Notes under the pieces: generated by a model
The model's database searches: none
Told to the model about the DNA's origin: nothing
Seen by the model: the letters and a program-made list of their open reading frames with translations, nothing else
DNA from: CAZUTO01 sp964623085
GTDB taxonomy: Bacteria; Pseudomonadota; Gammaproteobacteria; Pseudomonadales; GM7GCV1
NCBI GenBank assembly: GCA_964623085.1
Contig: CAZUTO010000011.1
Coordinates: forward strand, 1 to 62,778
Length of the DNA stretch: 62,778 nucleotides
Direction of reading: 5' to 3'
Program-made: the position numbers and the translations under genes
Part shown: one piece after another, positions 26,628 to 34,057 of the stretch
Layout of the letters: every line of letters begins with the position of its first letter
How positions within the stretch are numbered: position 1 is the first letter of the stretch

Positions 26628-27995
26628 TTAAGAAGAAAGAACCTTATCAAGATCAATGCCAGAATCGCGTAGTTGTTGATCTCTACGTTTCTCTGACTCG
26701 ACATATTTTATCCATTGCTCACGCGGCTCTGAACCGGGACCTTCCCGAGGGAGGTCTCTAAACGCTGTGAGTGCCTCGTCATACTTTTTCTGATTAAACA
26801 GTGCTGTTCCCACCGCCATCTGGACTAAATGCCGCTGCCTAATTCCGCCACGTCTCAGTGCTTCGCGACCCGTTCGCACAGCATCGTCATATCGCTCTAG
26901 GTCCAAATAAATACCAGCCAGTCGACCATAAGATTCACCACCAGAACCGCTTTCAGCTGCGGCTTCCATGAAAGGTAAAGCCTTTGCTAATTCTCTCGCC
27001 TGATAGTAAGCGCTGCCAACAAGCTGCAAGTTTTTTTCTGTGCGCTCGACATCGCCGGCTTCCATCGCTTCTGACAGAATTTCAGCGCCTTTGTATGGGA
27101 CCTCTGCGCCGATATACATATAGGCCAAACCAAGAAGTTGCGACTGCGTGGTCAAGCCTTTTTGCAGGTGAGCCAAAGTAAAGGCATTCATTTGGTTTTC
27201 GCTATCTTCTAACTCCGCGTACATGCCACCAAGCTCGCGCCAGTAGCGCACGTGTGGATAGTGGACGACCAGCTTTTCTAAGATAGTAATAACCTTACGG
27301 AAATCATTGCGCTGATAGTAGATTGAGCGCTGGATCGAATACCAGTTTTCCTTGCCTATCTCGCCGATGCTTTCACGCGTATCAATGGCTTTTTCCATAT
27401 TGACTATGGCGTTATCAAAATCCTCACTGTAGAAATAGATACTTCCAAGTAGCGCTAGATCGTCTCCACCCACCGTTTCTTGCAAGGCAATCCAATCCTT
27501 GATGTATCTTAAAGAGCATGGAAAATCTTCGATAGACAGACAGATCGCAGCAATTTGCTTTAATGTTCTATTGCGCAGAGGCGCATTTACATCGGGCTCA
27601 TTGACGACTCTTTCGTAATAGTCTTTGGATTTGTTTATATCGTCTAGCAGATAGTATGCATATCCATACAGGTTCCATATCTCTGCTTTTTCATGGCTCG
27701 GTAACTCCCCCGTCGATACGCCATCTAGAGTACGAACAGCAGCGGCTGCATCCGGTTCTGGGGCCGTTTGACCTTCTTCTGCACTAGGTGAAAGAAACTC
27801 TCGGGCCGGCTGGATGCGCCGATTAGTTTGTTCACTTATCGCTCTTACACGCGTTGTTTCAGCGTTCGCAAAACGACTCCCTTCTTCTTCCTCTTCCTCT
27901 TGCGCTTGAACAGGAACGGACGCAAACAGAACGCTCAGTCCGATAATCGCCAATATGCTTCTGAGAAGCAGGGAAAACTGATGTTGAATTTTCAT
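26628..27995 (-). CDS. Secreted TPR protein of the TonB cluster
   Basis: A 455-residue protein with a signal peptide (cleavage after VPVQAQ), an acidic EEEEEEG stretch, then many tetratricopeptide-like helical repeats from about residue 100 to the end. It should be periplasmic. It is the last gene of the DUF3450-ExbB-ExbB-ExbD-TonB cluster, which suggests a structural or accessory role in TonB energy transfer, as proposed for TPR partners of TonB2-type systems. A strong GGAGG precedes the ATG, 61 bases after tonB. Its exact partner is unknown. Confidence 0.85.
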   Translation of the reverse strand: MKIQHQFSLLLRSILAIIGLSVLFASVPVQAQEEEEEEGSRFANAETTRVRAISEQTNRRIQPAREFLSPSAEEGQTAPEPDAAAAVRTLDGVSTGELPSHEKAEIWNLYGYAYYLLDDINKSKDYYERVVNEPDVNAPLRNRTLKQIAAICLSIEDFPCSLRYIKDWIALQETVGGDDLALLGSIYFYSEDFDNAIVNMEKAIDTRESIGEIGKENWYSIQRSIYYQRNDFRKVITILEKLVVHYPHVRYWRELGGMYAELEDSENQMNAFTLAHLQKGLTTQSQLLGLAYMYIGAEVPYKGAEILSEAMEAGDVERTEKNLQLVGSAYYQARELAKALPFMEAAAESGSGGESYGRLAGIYLDLERYDDAVRTGREALRRGGIRQRHLVQMAVGTALFNQKKYDEALTAFRDLPREGPGSEPREQWIKYVESEKRRDQQLRDSGIDLDKVLSS

Positions 27996-28056
27996 AACCT
28001 CACCTCCAAAAACGGGTGACCAAACAATACAGCTCTAGACAACAGAGTCTAGGCCA

Positions 28057-28671
28057 CTAATCTTCCAATGCAAACGTGAATTTAAAGAAATGATCTACTT
28101 CGACTGGCACGCCATCAACGATTCTCGGCTTGTACTTAAGCCGTTCTGCTGCGCGTACCGCCGCAGAATCAAAAAGACTGTTAGTACTTTCAACTACTTC
28201 AATATCTCGAGTAGTACCCTGTGTCGTAATAACAAAGGTCACCACCGCATAGCCTTCGATTCCACGTTCAGCTGCCCGCCTAGGGTATTGAGGTTGAATA
28301 GCAACCAGCGGGATAATATCGCCATCGGAAAAGCCTCCACCAAGATCGATATCAACCGAACTAGCAGCACTTCCTACGGATATATCAAGAGCGTCACTGA
28401 GATCTTCAACCTCTACTTCTTGTCGAGGAATATCGGGCGGCGGGTCTTCTGGCGCATCAATCTCATCAATCTCGCGCTCCTTAACCTGGTCCTCAATCTC
28501 TTCTACTTCCTGAAAAATATCAGCAATTTGTGGGCCAGTATTTTCTTCAGGCTCTGGCAAATTCTGAGTAATCAAAAACTGCATTAAGAGCAGTAAGCCG
28601 AACACAATAGCAATCGCCAGCACCACTGACGGAACCAGCATCAAAACACCGGATTGTCTATTAATATTCAT
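28057..28671 (-). CDS. TonB family energy transducer
   Basis: A 204-residue TonB2-type protein. One N-terminal membrane helix (about 10-32) is followed by an acidic, proline-containing linker, then the TonB C-terminal domain with YPRRAAERGIEGYAVVTF and LKYKPRIVDGVPVEV. It lacks the long Pro-Lys/Pro-Glu rod of E. coli TonB, as in Vibrio TonB2. It should carry the ExbB/ExbD proton-driven motion to outer-membrane receptors. The ATG follows the exbD stop by one base. Confidence 0.93.
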   Translation of the reverse strand: MNINRQSGVLMLVPSVVLAIAIVFGLLLLMQFLITQNLPEPEENTGPQIADIFQEVEEIEDQVKEREIDEIDAPEDPPPDIPRQEVEVEDLSDALDISVGSAASSVDIDLGGGFSDGDIIPLVAIQPQYPRRAAERGIEGYAVVTFVITTQGTTRDIEVVESTNSLFDSAAVRAAERLKYKPRIVDGVPVEVDHFFKFTFALED

Positions 28672-28672
28672 A

Positions 28673-29068
28673 CTAACTACCCTCCGCCGATATGCGCACT
28701 ACTTCGATACCGACCTCTTTTGCCGCATCGGCAATTAATGCAATTTTTTCAATCTGTGCATCCTCATCAGCCTGAATAACCAAATCGCCACTTGGATTTT
28801 CCGAAAACAAGACTGCAATCTGTGTTTTTAAAAATCGCGGCTCAACCATTTCCCGATTGATCCAGATCTCATTGTCGCTGTTCACCGCGATTAGCATAGA
28901 AGGCTTTAAATCCTCTGCATTCACCGCTTCTGGCCGCAACACATCCTGACCAGGCAACTTAATAAATGTCGCAGTCACAATAAAAAAGATCAGCATGATA
29001 AAGACAACATCCAGCATCGGCGTGAGATCGATCTGCTGCTCTTCTTGGCGTCTACTTCCTCTGTTCAT
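28673..29068 (-). CDS. ExbD/TolR family protein
   Basis: A 131-residue inner-membrane protein with one helix. The membrane start LTPMLDVVFIMLIFFI contains the conserved aspartate (D20) needed for proton use. The periplasmic part has the ExbD fold pattern. It overlaps exbB by four bases and is followed at once by tonB. Confidence 0.94.
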   Translation of the reverse strand: MNRGSRRQEEQQIDLTPMLDVVFIMLIFFIVTATFIKLPGQDVLRPEAVNAEDLKPSMLIAVNSDNEIWINREMVEPRFLKTQIAVLFSENPSGDLVIQADEDAQIEKIALIADAAKEVGIEVVRISAEGS

Positions 29069-29601
29069 GGTTCTTTTCCTGATTGATCCATGGACAGGTT
29101 GTCTTCAAGAAGTAACTGCGCCCGACCTGCTTTACGAGTGATAAAGTTATCAGCAAAAACACCAAAGATCGCAACAACCATTCCCGAGAGCGTCGGAATC
29201 GTGGCACTAAATACGCCCGTTGCCATTTGCCGAGCATCTCCGCCACCCGTGATCGCCATAATTTGAAAGACGTTAATCATGCCTGTCACCGTTCCCAACA
29301 GCCCAAAAAGTGGTGCGAGTGAGACAGTGGTTTTAATCATCGGCATATATGTCTGAACCTTATTAGTCACCTCTGAGATGAGCTTTTCACGGATCTTGCG
29401 CGCGTGCCAAGACATGTGCTCTTCTCTAGCTTCCCATGTGTCGACGGCACGCTTAACATCACGTTTCAATCCACCCCCCCAAAAATAGAGGATGCGCTCA
29501 AGTACTAGAGTCCACATCAACAGGGCGAGGAGGGCAATAAAATAGATTACCCCCCCACCGAGATAGATGTACTGACTGACCGCTTCAAAAGCTTGAGTCA
29601 T
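29065..29601 (-). CDS. ExbB-type proton channel subunit
   Basis: A 178-residue MotA/TolQ/ExbB channel protein, short like Vibrio ExbB2. The C-terminal pair of helices contains TVSLAPLFGLLGTVTGMINVF and the conserved threonine/glycine pattern. It forms the stator with ExbD. Two bases separate it from the upstream TtpC-like gene, and it overlaps exbD by four bases. Confidence 0.94.
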   Translation of the reverse strand: MTQAFEAVSQYIYLGGGVIYFIALLALLMWTLVLERILYFWGGGLKRDVKRAVDTWEAREEHMSWHARKIREKLISEVTNKVQTYMPMIKTTVSLAPLFGLLGTVTGMINVFQIMAITGGGDARQMATGVFSATIPTLSGMVVAIFGVFADNFITRKAGRAQLLLEDNLSMDQSGKEP

Positions 29602-29603
29602 GG

Positions 29604-30944
29604 TTACGCCTCAGCTTTCTCCGCAACAATTCCAGCTGCTTGCTCATCCAAAGTATGAATGATGCGCATTGCCTGACTGTTCACCAACGTATGCAAAAGG
29701 ATCGTTGGTATTGCCACGATCAAGCCCCAAACAGTAGTGATCAACGCTTGTGAAATACCGCCCGCCATACCTTGGACATCACCTGCGCCATATAGTGCAA
29801 TACCTTGGAACGTTAAGATCATACCGGTCACTGTACCGAGCAGACCGAGAAGCGGGCCGACAGCAGCAATAATTTTGAGTGCGTTGATCCATGCCTCAAT
29901 AGCAGGGCGTTCTTTTAAGATAGCTTCATTGAGCTTCAGTTCTAATGTTTCAGTATCAACACCAGCATTCTCTTCATGCACCGCAAGAATACGACCGAGC
30001 GGATTATTGCTGTTGGCTGAGCTTGATTTAAGTTGTGAGCGGATTTTTCCACCGACAATCGTCATTTGAATCAGCTTAAATATAGCGATAATGATCGCCG
30101 CAGCAAGCAACGCCATCAATACATAGCCAACTTCCTTACCTTGAGTAAGTAAACGCTCACCCCAGTCCGGTAATTCAACTAATGCCGCTAAGAAACCACC
30201 ACCAACCGGACCTGTCGGATCAATACCCAGTGCGGTAAAGCCGCCAGACGCAGATTGCAAAGCCGATGCCTTGCTGGATAAGCCCGGAGGCTGGCGGCCA
30301 AGGGCAGAGACATTGCCTGTAGTAGGATCGTAAGAGAGGTACTCACCGTTAGAAATCAGGTTGTAATTGCCCACCCGAACCACTTCGCGAGACTCACCTT
30401 CGATATCCGCGGTAAATTTAACCACTTTCCCAGATTCGATAATCTGATCCAGTGTTTCACTCCACACGCGTCGCATTTCTTCAACTTCGGGTAACTCTGC
30501 TGTACCCGACATTTTTGCTACCAAATCGTCCATAAAGTCGGTACGACCTGGATATTGAGCAGACACAATAGAACCATCGATATTCTCACGAGCATCGCCG
30601 ATGAAGCCGGTCATATGGCCAAAGAGCTCCTTCAAAGAACCTAGGCGCTCTTCAAGCTGCTTGGTTTTATCTGCGAGGAGCAACTCATTCGCATCAAACG
30701 CCGCCTTGAGCTCTTCGCTGCGAGCTTCCTCAGCCGCTCTTTCATTTTGCGCGTTCGCCAACAAGTTAGCCTGCTGATCTCTTTCTGCTTCAAAATCGCG
30801 CATGCGATCTCGGGTTTCTTGCGTATCCCTCAAGGTTCCCTGACGCACCAACTCCGAAAGTTCAGATAGGCTTGCAGCACTCTCTTGAGCCAAAAGGCCG
30901 GTTGTAGAAAAAGCGAGGAGGGTACCAATTAATAATCTTTTCAT
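29604..30944 (-). CDS. TtpC-like long ExbB/TolQ family protein
   Basis: A 446-residue protein with a signal-like N-terminus, a coiled-coil periplasmic region (about 20-115, rich in Glu/Arg/Ala) and a MotA/TolQ/ExbB channel domain near the C-terminus (GPLLGLLGTVTGMILTF). This two-part build matches TtpC, the extra component of the Vibrio TonB2 system. It probably joins the ExbB-ExbD-TonB complex. It overlaps the DUF3450 gene by four bases (ATGA type). Confidence 0.9.
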   Translation of the reverse strand: MKRLLIGTLLAFSTTGLLAQESAASLSELSELVRQGTLRDTQETRDRMRDFEAERDQQANLLANAQNERAAEEARSEELKAAFDANELLLADKTKQLEERLGSLKELFGHMTGFIGDARENIDGSIVSAQYPGRTDFMDDLVAKMSGTAELPEVEEMRRVWSETLDQIIESGKVVKFTADIEGESREVVRVGNYNLISNGEYLSYDPTTGNVSALGRQPPGLSSKASALQSASGGFTALGIDPTGPVGGGFLAALVELPDWGERLLTQGKEVGYVLMALLAAAIIIAIFKLIQMTIVGGKIRSQLKSSSANSNNPLGRILAVHEENAGVDTETLELKLNEAILKERPAIEAWINALKIIAAVGPLLGLLGTVTGMILTFQGIALYGAGDVQGMAGGISQALITTVWGLIVAIPTILLHTLVNSQAMRIIHTLDEQAAGIVAEKAEA

Positions 30945-31726
30945 CGTGTGGCCTCCTCAGGCGCCGGCGCGGGGATTGTCATAACGTTAATTGGCGACTG
31001 CTGATTGGCAATTCGCAAACCTTCAGATACGGCTGAGCCATAGTCACTTTGACTGAGACGCTCCCACTCTTCAGTGTCCGAATTCCACGCTGCAGTAACG
31101 GCCTGATCTTTGGTTTGATACATCATCGCGATGCGCCCAATGCGTAAAACATTTACATCGAGATCCACCCCGTCCACATTGATGTTTTGAGTGGTTGCTT
31201 CTACGTTATTACCGTAGTCCAACTCAATCTTGTATGCCTCAAGCACCTGACGAAATCGCTCGGCGTGGCTGAGATTTGAATTACTGAAGTTTTCCCGAAG
31301 TTTGGCGATTCGATCTTTACGGCTATCGACATCAAACGGAAGATCAAGATCGATAAATTGATCCAATGCTTCGATCATGCTTTCCATCAGCGGCGCGACA
31401 TCTCTATCCAAACCAGCTGCACCAATAATTGACTCGTCTAGCTGCACAAGCTGGGCTTCCTGATCCGCAACTTGGAGCTCTTGCTGAGCATTGTAGATTT
31501 TTAAGCCTTCAACCTCTTTGAGCACAACTCGATATTGCTGTGTCAGCGTTTCAGTTTGCTCAGCAATTCCGTTTATACGTTGCTGCGCTGTTGCAAGGGC
31601 TTCAGTGTTTTGGGCACTCTGCTGCATGACTGAATCGACAGTTTGAGCCTGTAACATTCCTGCTACAGACAAAGCGCCAAGGCCCAAAACCCCTGCGGCG
31701 AAATTTCTCAATCGCTGGTTTCTCAT
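30941..31726 (-). CDS. DUF3450 family periplasmic protein
   Basis: A 261-residue protein with a signal peptide (AGMLQAQ cleavage region) and a long coiled coil (about 30-110) with a small C-terminal domain. DUF3450 proteins are usually the first gene of TonB2/TtpC-type clusters, as here, so a role in scaffolding the complex is inferred. The ATG has GAGG five bases upstream. It overlaps the TtpC-like gene by four bases. Confidence 0.9.
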   Translation of the reverse strand: MRNQRLRNFAAGVLGLGALSVAGMLQAQTVDSVMQQSAQNTEALATAQQRINGIAEQTETLTQQYRVVLKEVEGLKIYNAQQELQVADQEAQLVQLDESIIGAAGLDRDVAPLMESMIEALDQFIDLDLPFDVDSRKDRIAKLRENFSNSNLSHAERFRQVLEAYKIELDYGNNVEATTQNINVDGVDLDVNVLRIGRIAMMYQTKDQAVTAAWNSDTEEWERLSQSDYGSAVSEGLRIANQQSPINVMTIPAPAPEEATR

Positions 31727-31755
31727 GATTTCCTCAATAAAGGATTTGCTTACTT

Positions 31756-31780
31756 ATTATAAAAAGAGTGGCTAACACTC
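31756..31780 (-). promoter_or_regulatory. Perfect -10 box with overlapping inverted repeat ahead of the TonB cluster
   Basis: On the minus strand TATAAT lies at 31761-31756, about 30 bases before the DUF3450 ATG. Just upstream is GAGTG-TTAGC-CACTC (31780-31766) followed by five T (31765-31761). It can be read as a folA terminator or as an operator over the promoter spacer. No clear -35 is visible. Confidence 0.5.
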
Positions 31781-31802
31781 CCCCCGATGTTCTATCTCAA
31801 CA

Positions 31803-31832
31803 AGAGACTCTTTTGATATTAAATGAGTCTCT
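31803..31832. repeat. Inverted repeat between folA and the TonB cluster
   Basis: AGAGACTC (31803-31810) pairs perfectly with GAGTCTCT (31825-31832) across a 14-base AT-rich loop. No T-run follows on either strand, so it may be an operator or the base of an RNA hairpin at the end of the folA transcript. Confidence 0.55.
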
Positions 31833-31889
31833 AGAAGCGCGGTCTTATGTCCCATTGACCGTTAAGCTTTTGCAGAATACTAGCATTTT

Positions 31890-32387
31890 TTACAGGCTTT
31901 TCTCTATAGTTTGAAAGAAAAAAGCAAGATCTCCCTGCTGCTTATTTTCCTCAGCAACTACTTTCCATTCACGACCCAGCTCAGGAAAAAAAGTATCGCC
32001 CTCTAGCTCGATATCCACCAAGGTTCGATAGATTCGTTTCGCCTGCGGCAATGCTTGAGAATATATAGTGCCGCCGCCAACGATCATCAATTCTGTGGCT
32101 TGCTCTTCGACAGCGACGCTTAAACCTAGCTTAATAGCCTCGTCAACGCTATCAACCATTAAAACACGGTCATACTCAAAGACTTTGGTATTGGATATCA
32201 CGATGTGTGTTCTATCAGGAAGCGGCCGACCAAAAGATTCGAACGTTTTTCTTCCCATGATCATGGGCTTGCCCATCGTTTTCCGCTTAAACCACTGCAA
32301 ATCTTCGGGGATATGCCAAGGCAATTGGTTATCTCTGCCGATAACATTGTTCTTTGATACGGCAACAATCATCGCCAAATCGATCAT
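31890..32387 (-). CDS. folA: Dihydrofolate reductase
   Basis: A 165-residue enzyme that reduces dihydrofolate to tetrahydrofolate with NADPH. The start MIDLAMIVAVSKNNVIGRDNQLPW, the PEDLQWFKRKTMGKPMIMGRKT region and the GGGTIYSQALP motif are diagnostic. It overlaps thyA by four bases (ATGA), so the thymidylate and folate steps are coupled in one operon. Confidence 0.97.
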   Translation of the reverse strand: MIDLAMIVAVSKNNVIGRDNQLPWHIPEDLQWFKRKTMGKPMIMGRKTFESFGRPLPDRTHIVISNTKVFEYDRVLMVDSVDEAIKLGLSVAVEEQATELMIVGGGTIYSQALPQAKRIYRTLVDIELEGDTFFPELGREWKVVAEENKQQGDLAFFFQTIEKSL

Positions 32388-33217
32388 ACGGAAATTGGCG
32401 CTGCAATATGTGGATGTGATTGGTAATCGCTCAGCTCAAAGTCATCGTACACAAACGAAAAGATATCTTTTACGTCTTTGTTGAGCGTCATTTTAGGCAA
32501 AGGCAAAGGCGATCGAGATAATTGCTCGTGAGCTTGCTCAATATGATTGCTATATAGATGCGCATCACCGAAGCTGTGCACAAAATGACCCGGCTTCAAA
32601 CCCACCACTTGCGCCAACATCAGTGTCAACAAACTATATGACGCAATATTAAAGGGCACACCGAGGAACACATCGGCACTGCGCTGATAGAGCTGACAAG
32701 ACAACCTACCATCCAATACATAAAACTGAAAAAGACAGTGGCAGGGCGGCAATGCCTGTTTACCTGAAGCGGCATTTTTACTTGGGGAAATCTTTGTGTC
32801 CGGCAGCAATGCAGGGTTCCATGCGCTGACCACCAAGCGCCGGGAGTCCGGATTGGTTTTGATCTGATCCACCAGATCGGCAATCTGATCAACCACCTCG
32901 CCATCCGAGCTTTTCCAAGATCGCCACTGTTCGCCATAAACAGGGCCTAGCTCTCCTTGCTCTGTCGCCCAAGCATCCCAGATTTTTACACCGTTCTCTT
33001 GTAAATAAGCGATATTGGTATCGCCTTTTAAAAACCAAAGCAGCTCATGAATGATTGAGCGAAGATGGCATTTTTTCGTCGTCACCAAAGGGAAGCCTTG
33101 CTCAAGATCAAATCGCATTTGGTAGCCAAATACGCTCAGAGTTCCGGTTCCGGTTCGATCTTCTTTGCGCACCCCTTCATCGAGAATGTGCTGCATTAAA
33201 TCTAAATACTGCTTCAT
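32384..33217 (-). CDS. thyA: Thymidylate synthase
   Basis: A 277-residue dUMP methylase that uses methylene-tetrahydrofolate. The nucleophile C159 lies in LPPCHCLFQFYV, and QRSADVFLGVPFNI is intact. It is about 13 residues longer than E. coli ThyA because of an insert before the active cysteine (after NPALLPD), a length variant seen in other gammaproteobacteria. It overlaps folA, which regenerates its cofactor, and is six bases from lgt. Confidence 0.97.
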   Translation of the reverse strand: MKQYLDLMQHILDEGVRKEDRTGTGTLSVFGYQMRFDLEQGFPLVTTKKCHLRSIIHELLWFLKGDTNIAYLQENGVKIWDAWATEQGELGPVYGEQWRSWKSSDGEVVDQIADLVDQIKTNPDSRRLVVSAWNPALLPDTKISPSKNAASGKQALPPCHCLFQFYVLDGRLSCQLYQRSADVFLGVPFNIASYSLLTLMLAQVVGLKPGHFVHSFGDAHLYSNHIEQAHEQLSRSPLPLPKMTLNKDVKDIFSFVYDDFELSDYQSHPHIAAPISV

Positions 33218-33223
33218 AGGCTC

Positions 33224-34027
33224 CTAACTTTTACGTGCTATTTTTGCGCGTCTAATCGACAAAATGGTGATGGAGGTGCCTGCCATCATCATCGGCATAC
33301 AAAGCATTTGTCCACGTGTCATCCAATCAAACAACAAGCTTTCTGCCAAATGCGCGTCGGGCTCTCTGACAAACTCCACCAAAAAACGAGCGACACCATA
33401 GCCCACAAGAAAGAGTCCCGACAATACGCCCACAGATCTTTTTTTGCGAGACACCAACCAAAGAACGACAAACAGTACCACGCCCTCCAGCACCGCTTCA
33501 TAAAGCTGAGAAGGGTGTCGCGGGATCTGCAATGGATCTGCCGGAAACACCATCGCCCACCAACCATCGGTTGGCCGTCCCCATAGCTCCTGGCCAATAA
33601 AGTTTCCTAGTCGACCTAACAGCAAACCAATGGGCGCTAGGGGCGCTATAAAATCCGTGAGCTGTAAAAACCGAATACCATTTTTTCTTGCAAACAAAAG
33701 AGCAGCGAAACACACACCTAAAAAGCCACCATGAAAAGACATACCGCCTTCCCATACCTTAAACAGCCAGAGCGGTTCAGCAACAAACCGATCAAACTGA
33801 TAGAAGAACACATAGCCGATCCGCCCACCCAAAATGACACCCATTGCGCCATAAAATACTAAATCTTCAACCTGTGGTTTACTTATAGGACTCCAGCTCT
33901 GCCTTGTGCGCACAACACCGAGGCGCCAGACCAAGAGAAAACTTAAAAGATAGGCAATGCCATACCAATGCACCTGTAATGGACCAATGGCTAGTGCTAC
34001 GGGATCTAAATCGGGATAGGAGATCAT
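33224..34027 (-). CDS. lgt: Prolipoprotein diacylglyceryl transferase
   Basis: A 267-residue integral-membrane enzyme that attaches diacylglycerol to the lipobox cysteine of lipoproteins. Recognisable motifs are GGRIGYVFFYQF, MSFHGGFLGV, GRLGNFIGQELWGRPTD and HPSQLYEA. It lies between ptsP and thyA in the same order as pseudomonads. Its clients would include the sulfatase and M48 lipoproteins in this window. Confidence 0.96.
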   Translation of the reverse strand: MISYPDLDPVALAIGPLQVHWYGIAYLLSFLLVWRLGVVRTRQSWSPISKPQVEDLVFYGAMGVILGGRIGYVFFYQFDRFVAEPLWLFKVWEGGMSFHGGFLGVCFAALLFARKNGIRFLQLTDFIAPLAPIGLLLGRLGNFIGQELWGRPTDGWWAMVFPADPLQIPRHPSQLYEAVLEGVVLFVVLWLVSRKKRSVGVLSGLFLVGYGVARFLVEFVREPDAHLAESLLFDWMTRGQMLCMPMMMAGTSITILSIRRAKIARKS

Positions 34028-34057
34028 TTATTACGCTAAAACGGTGAGTTTTTTCGA

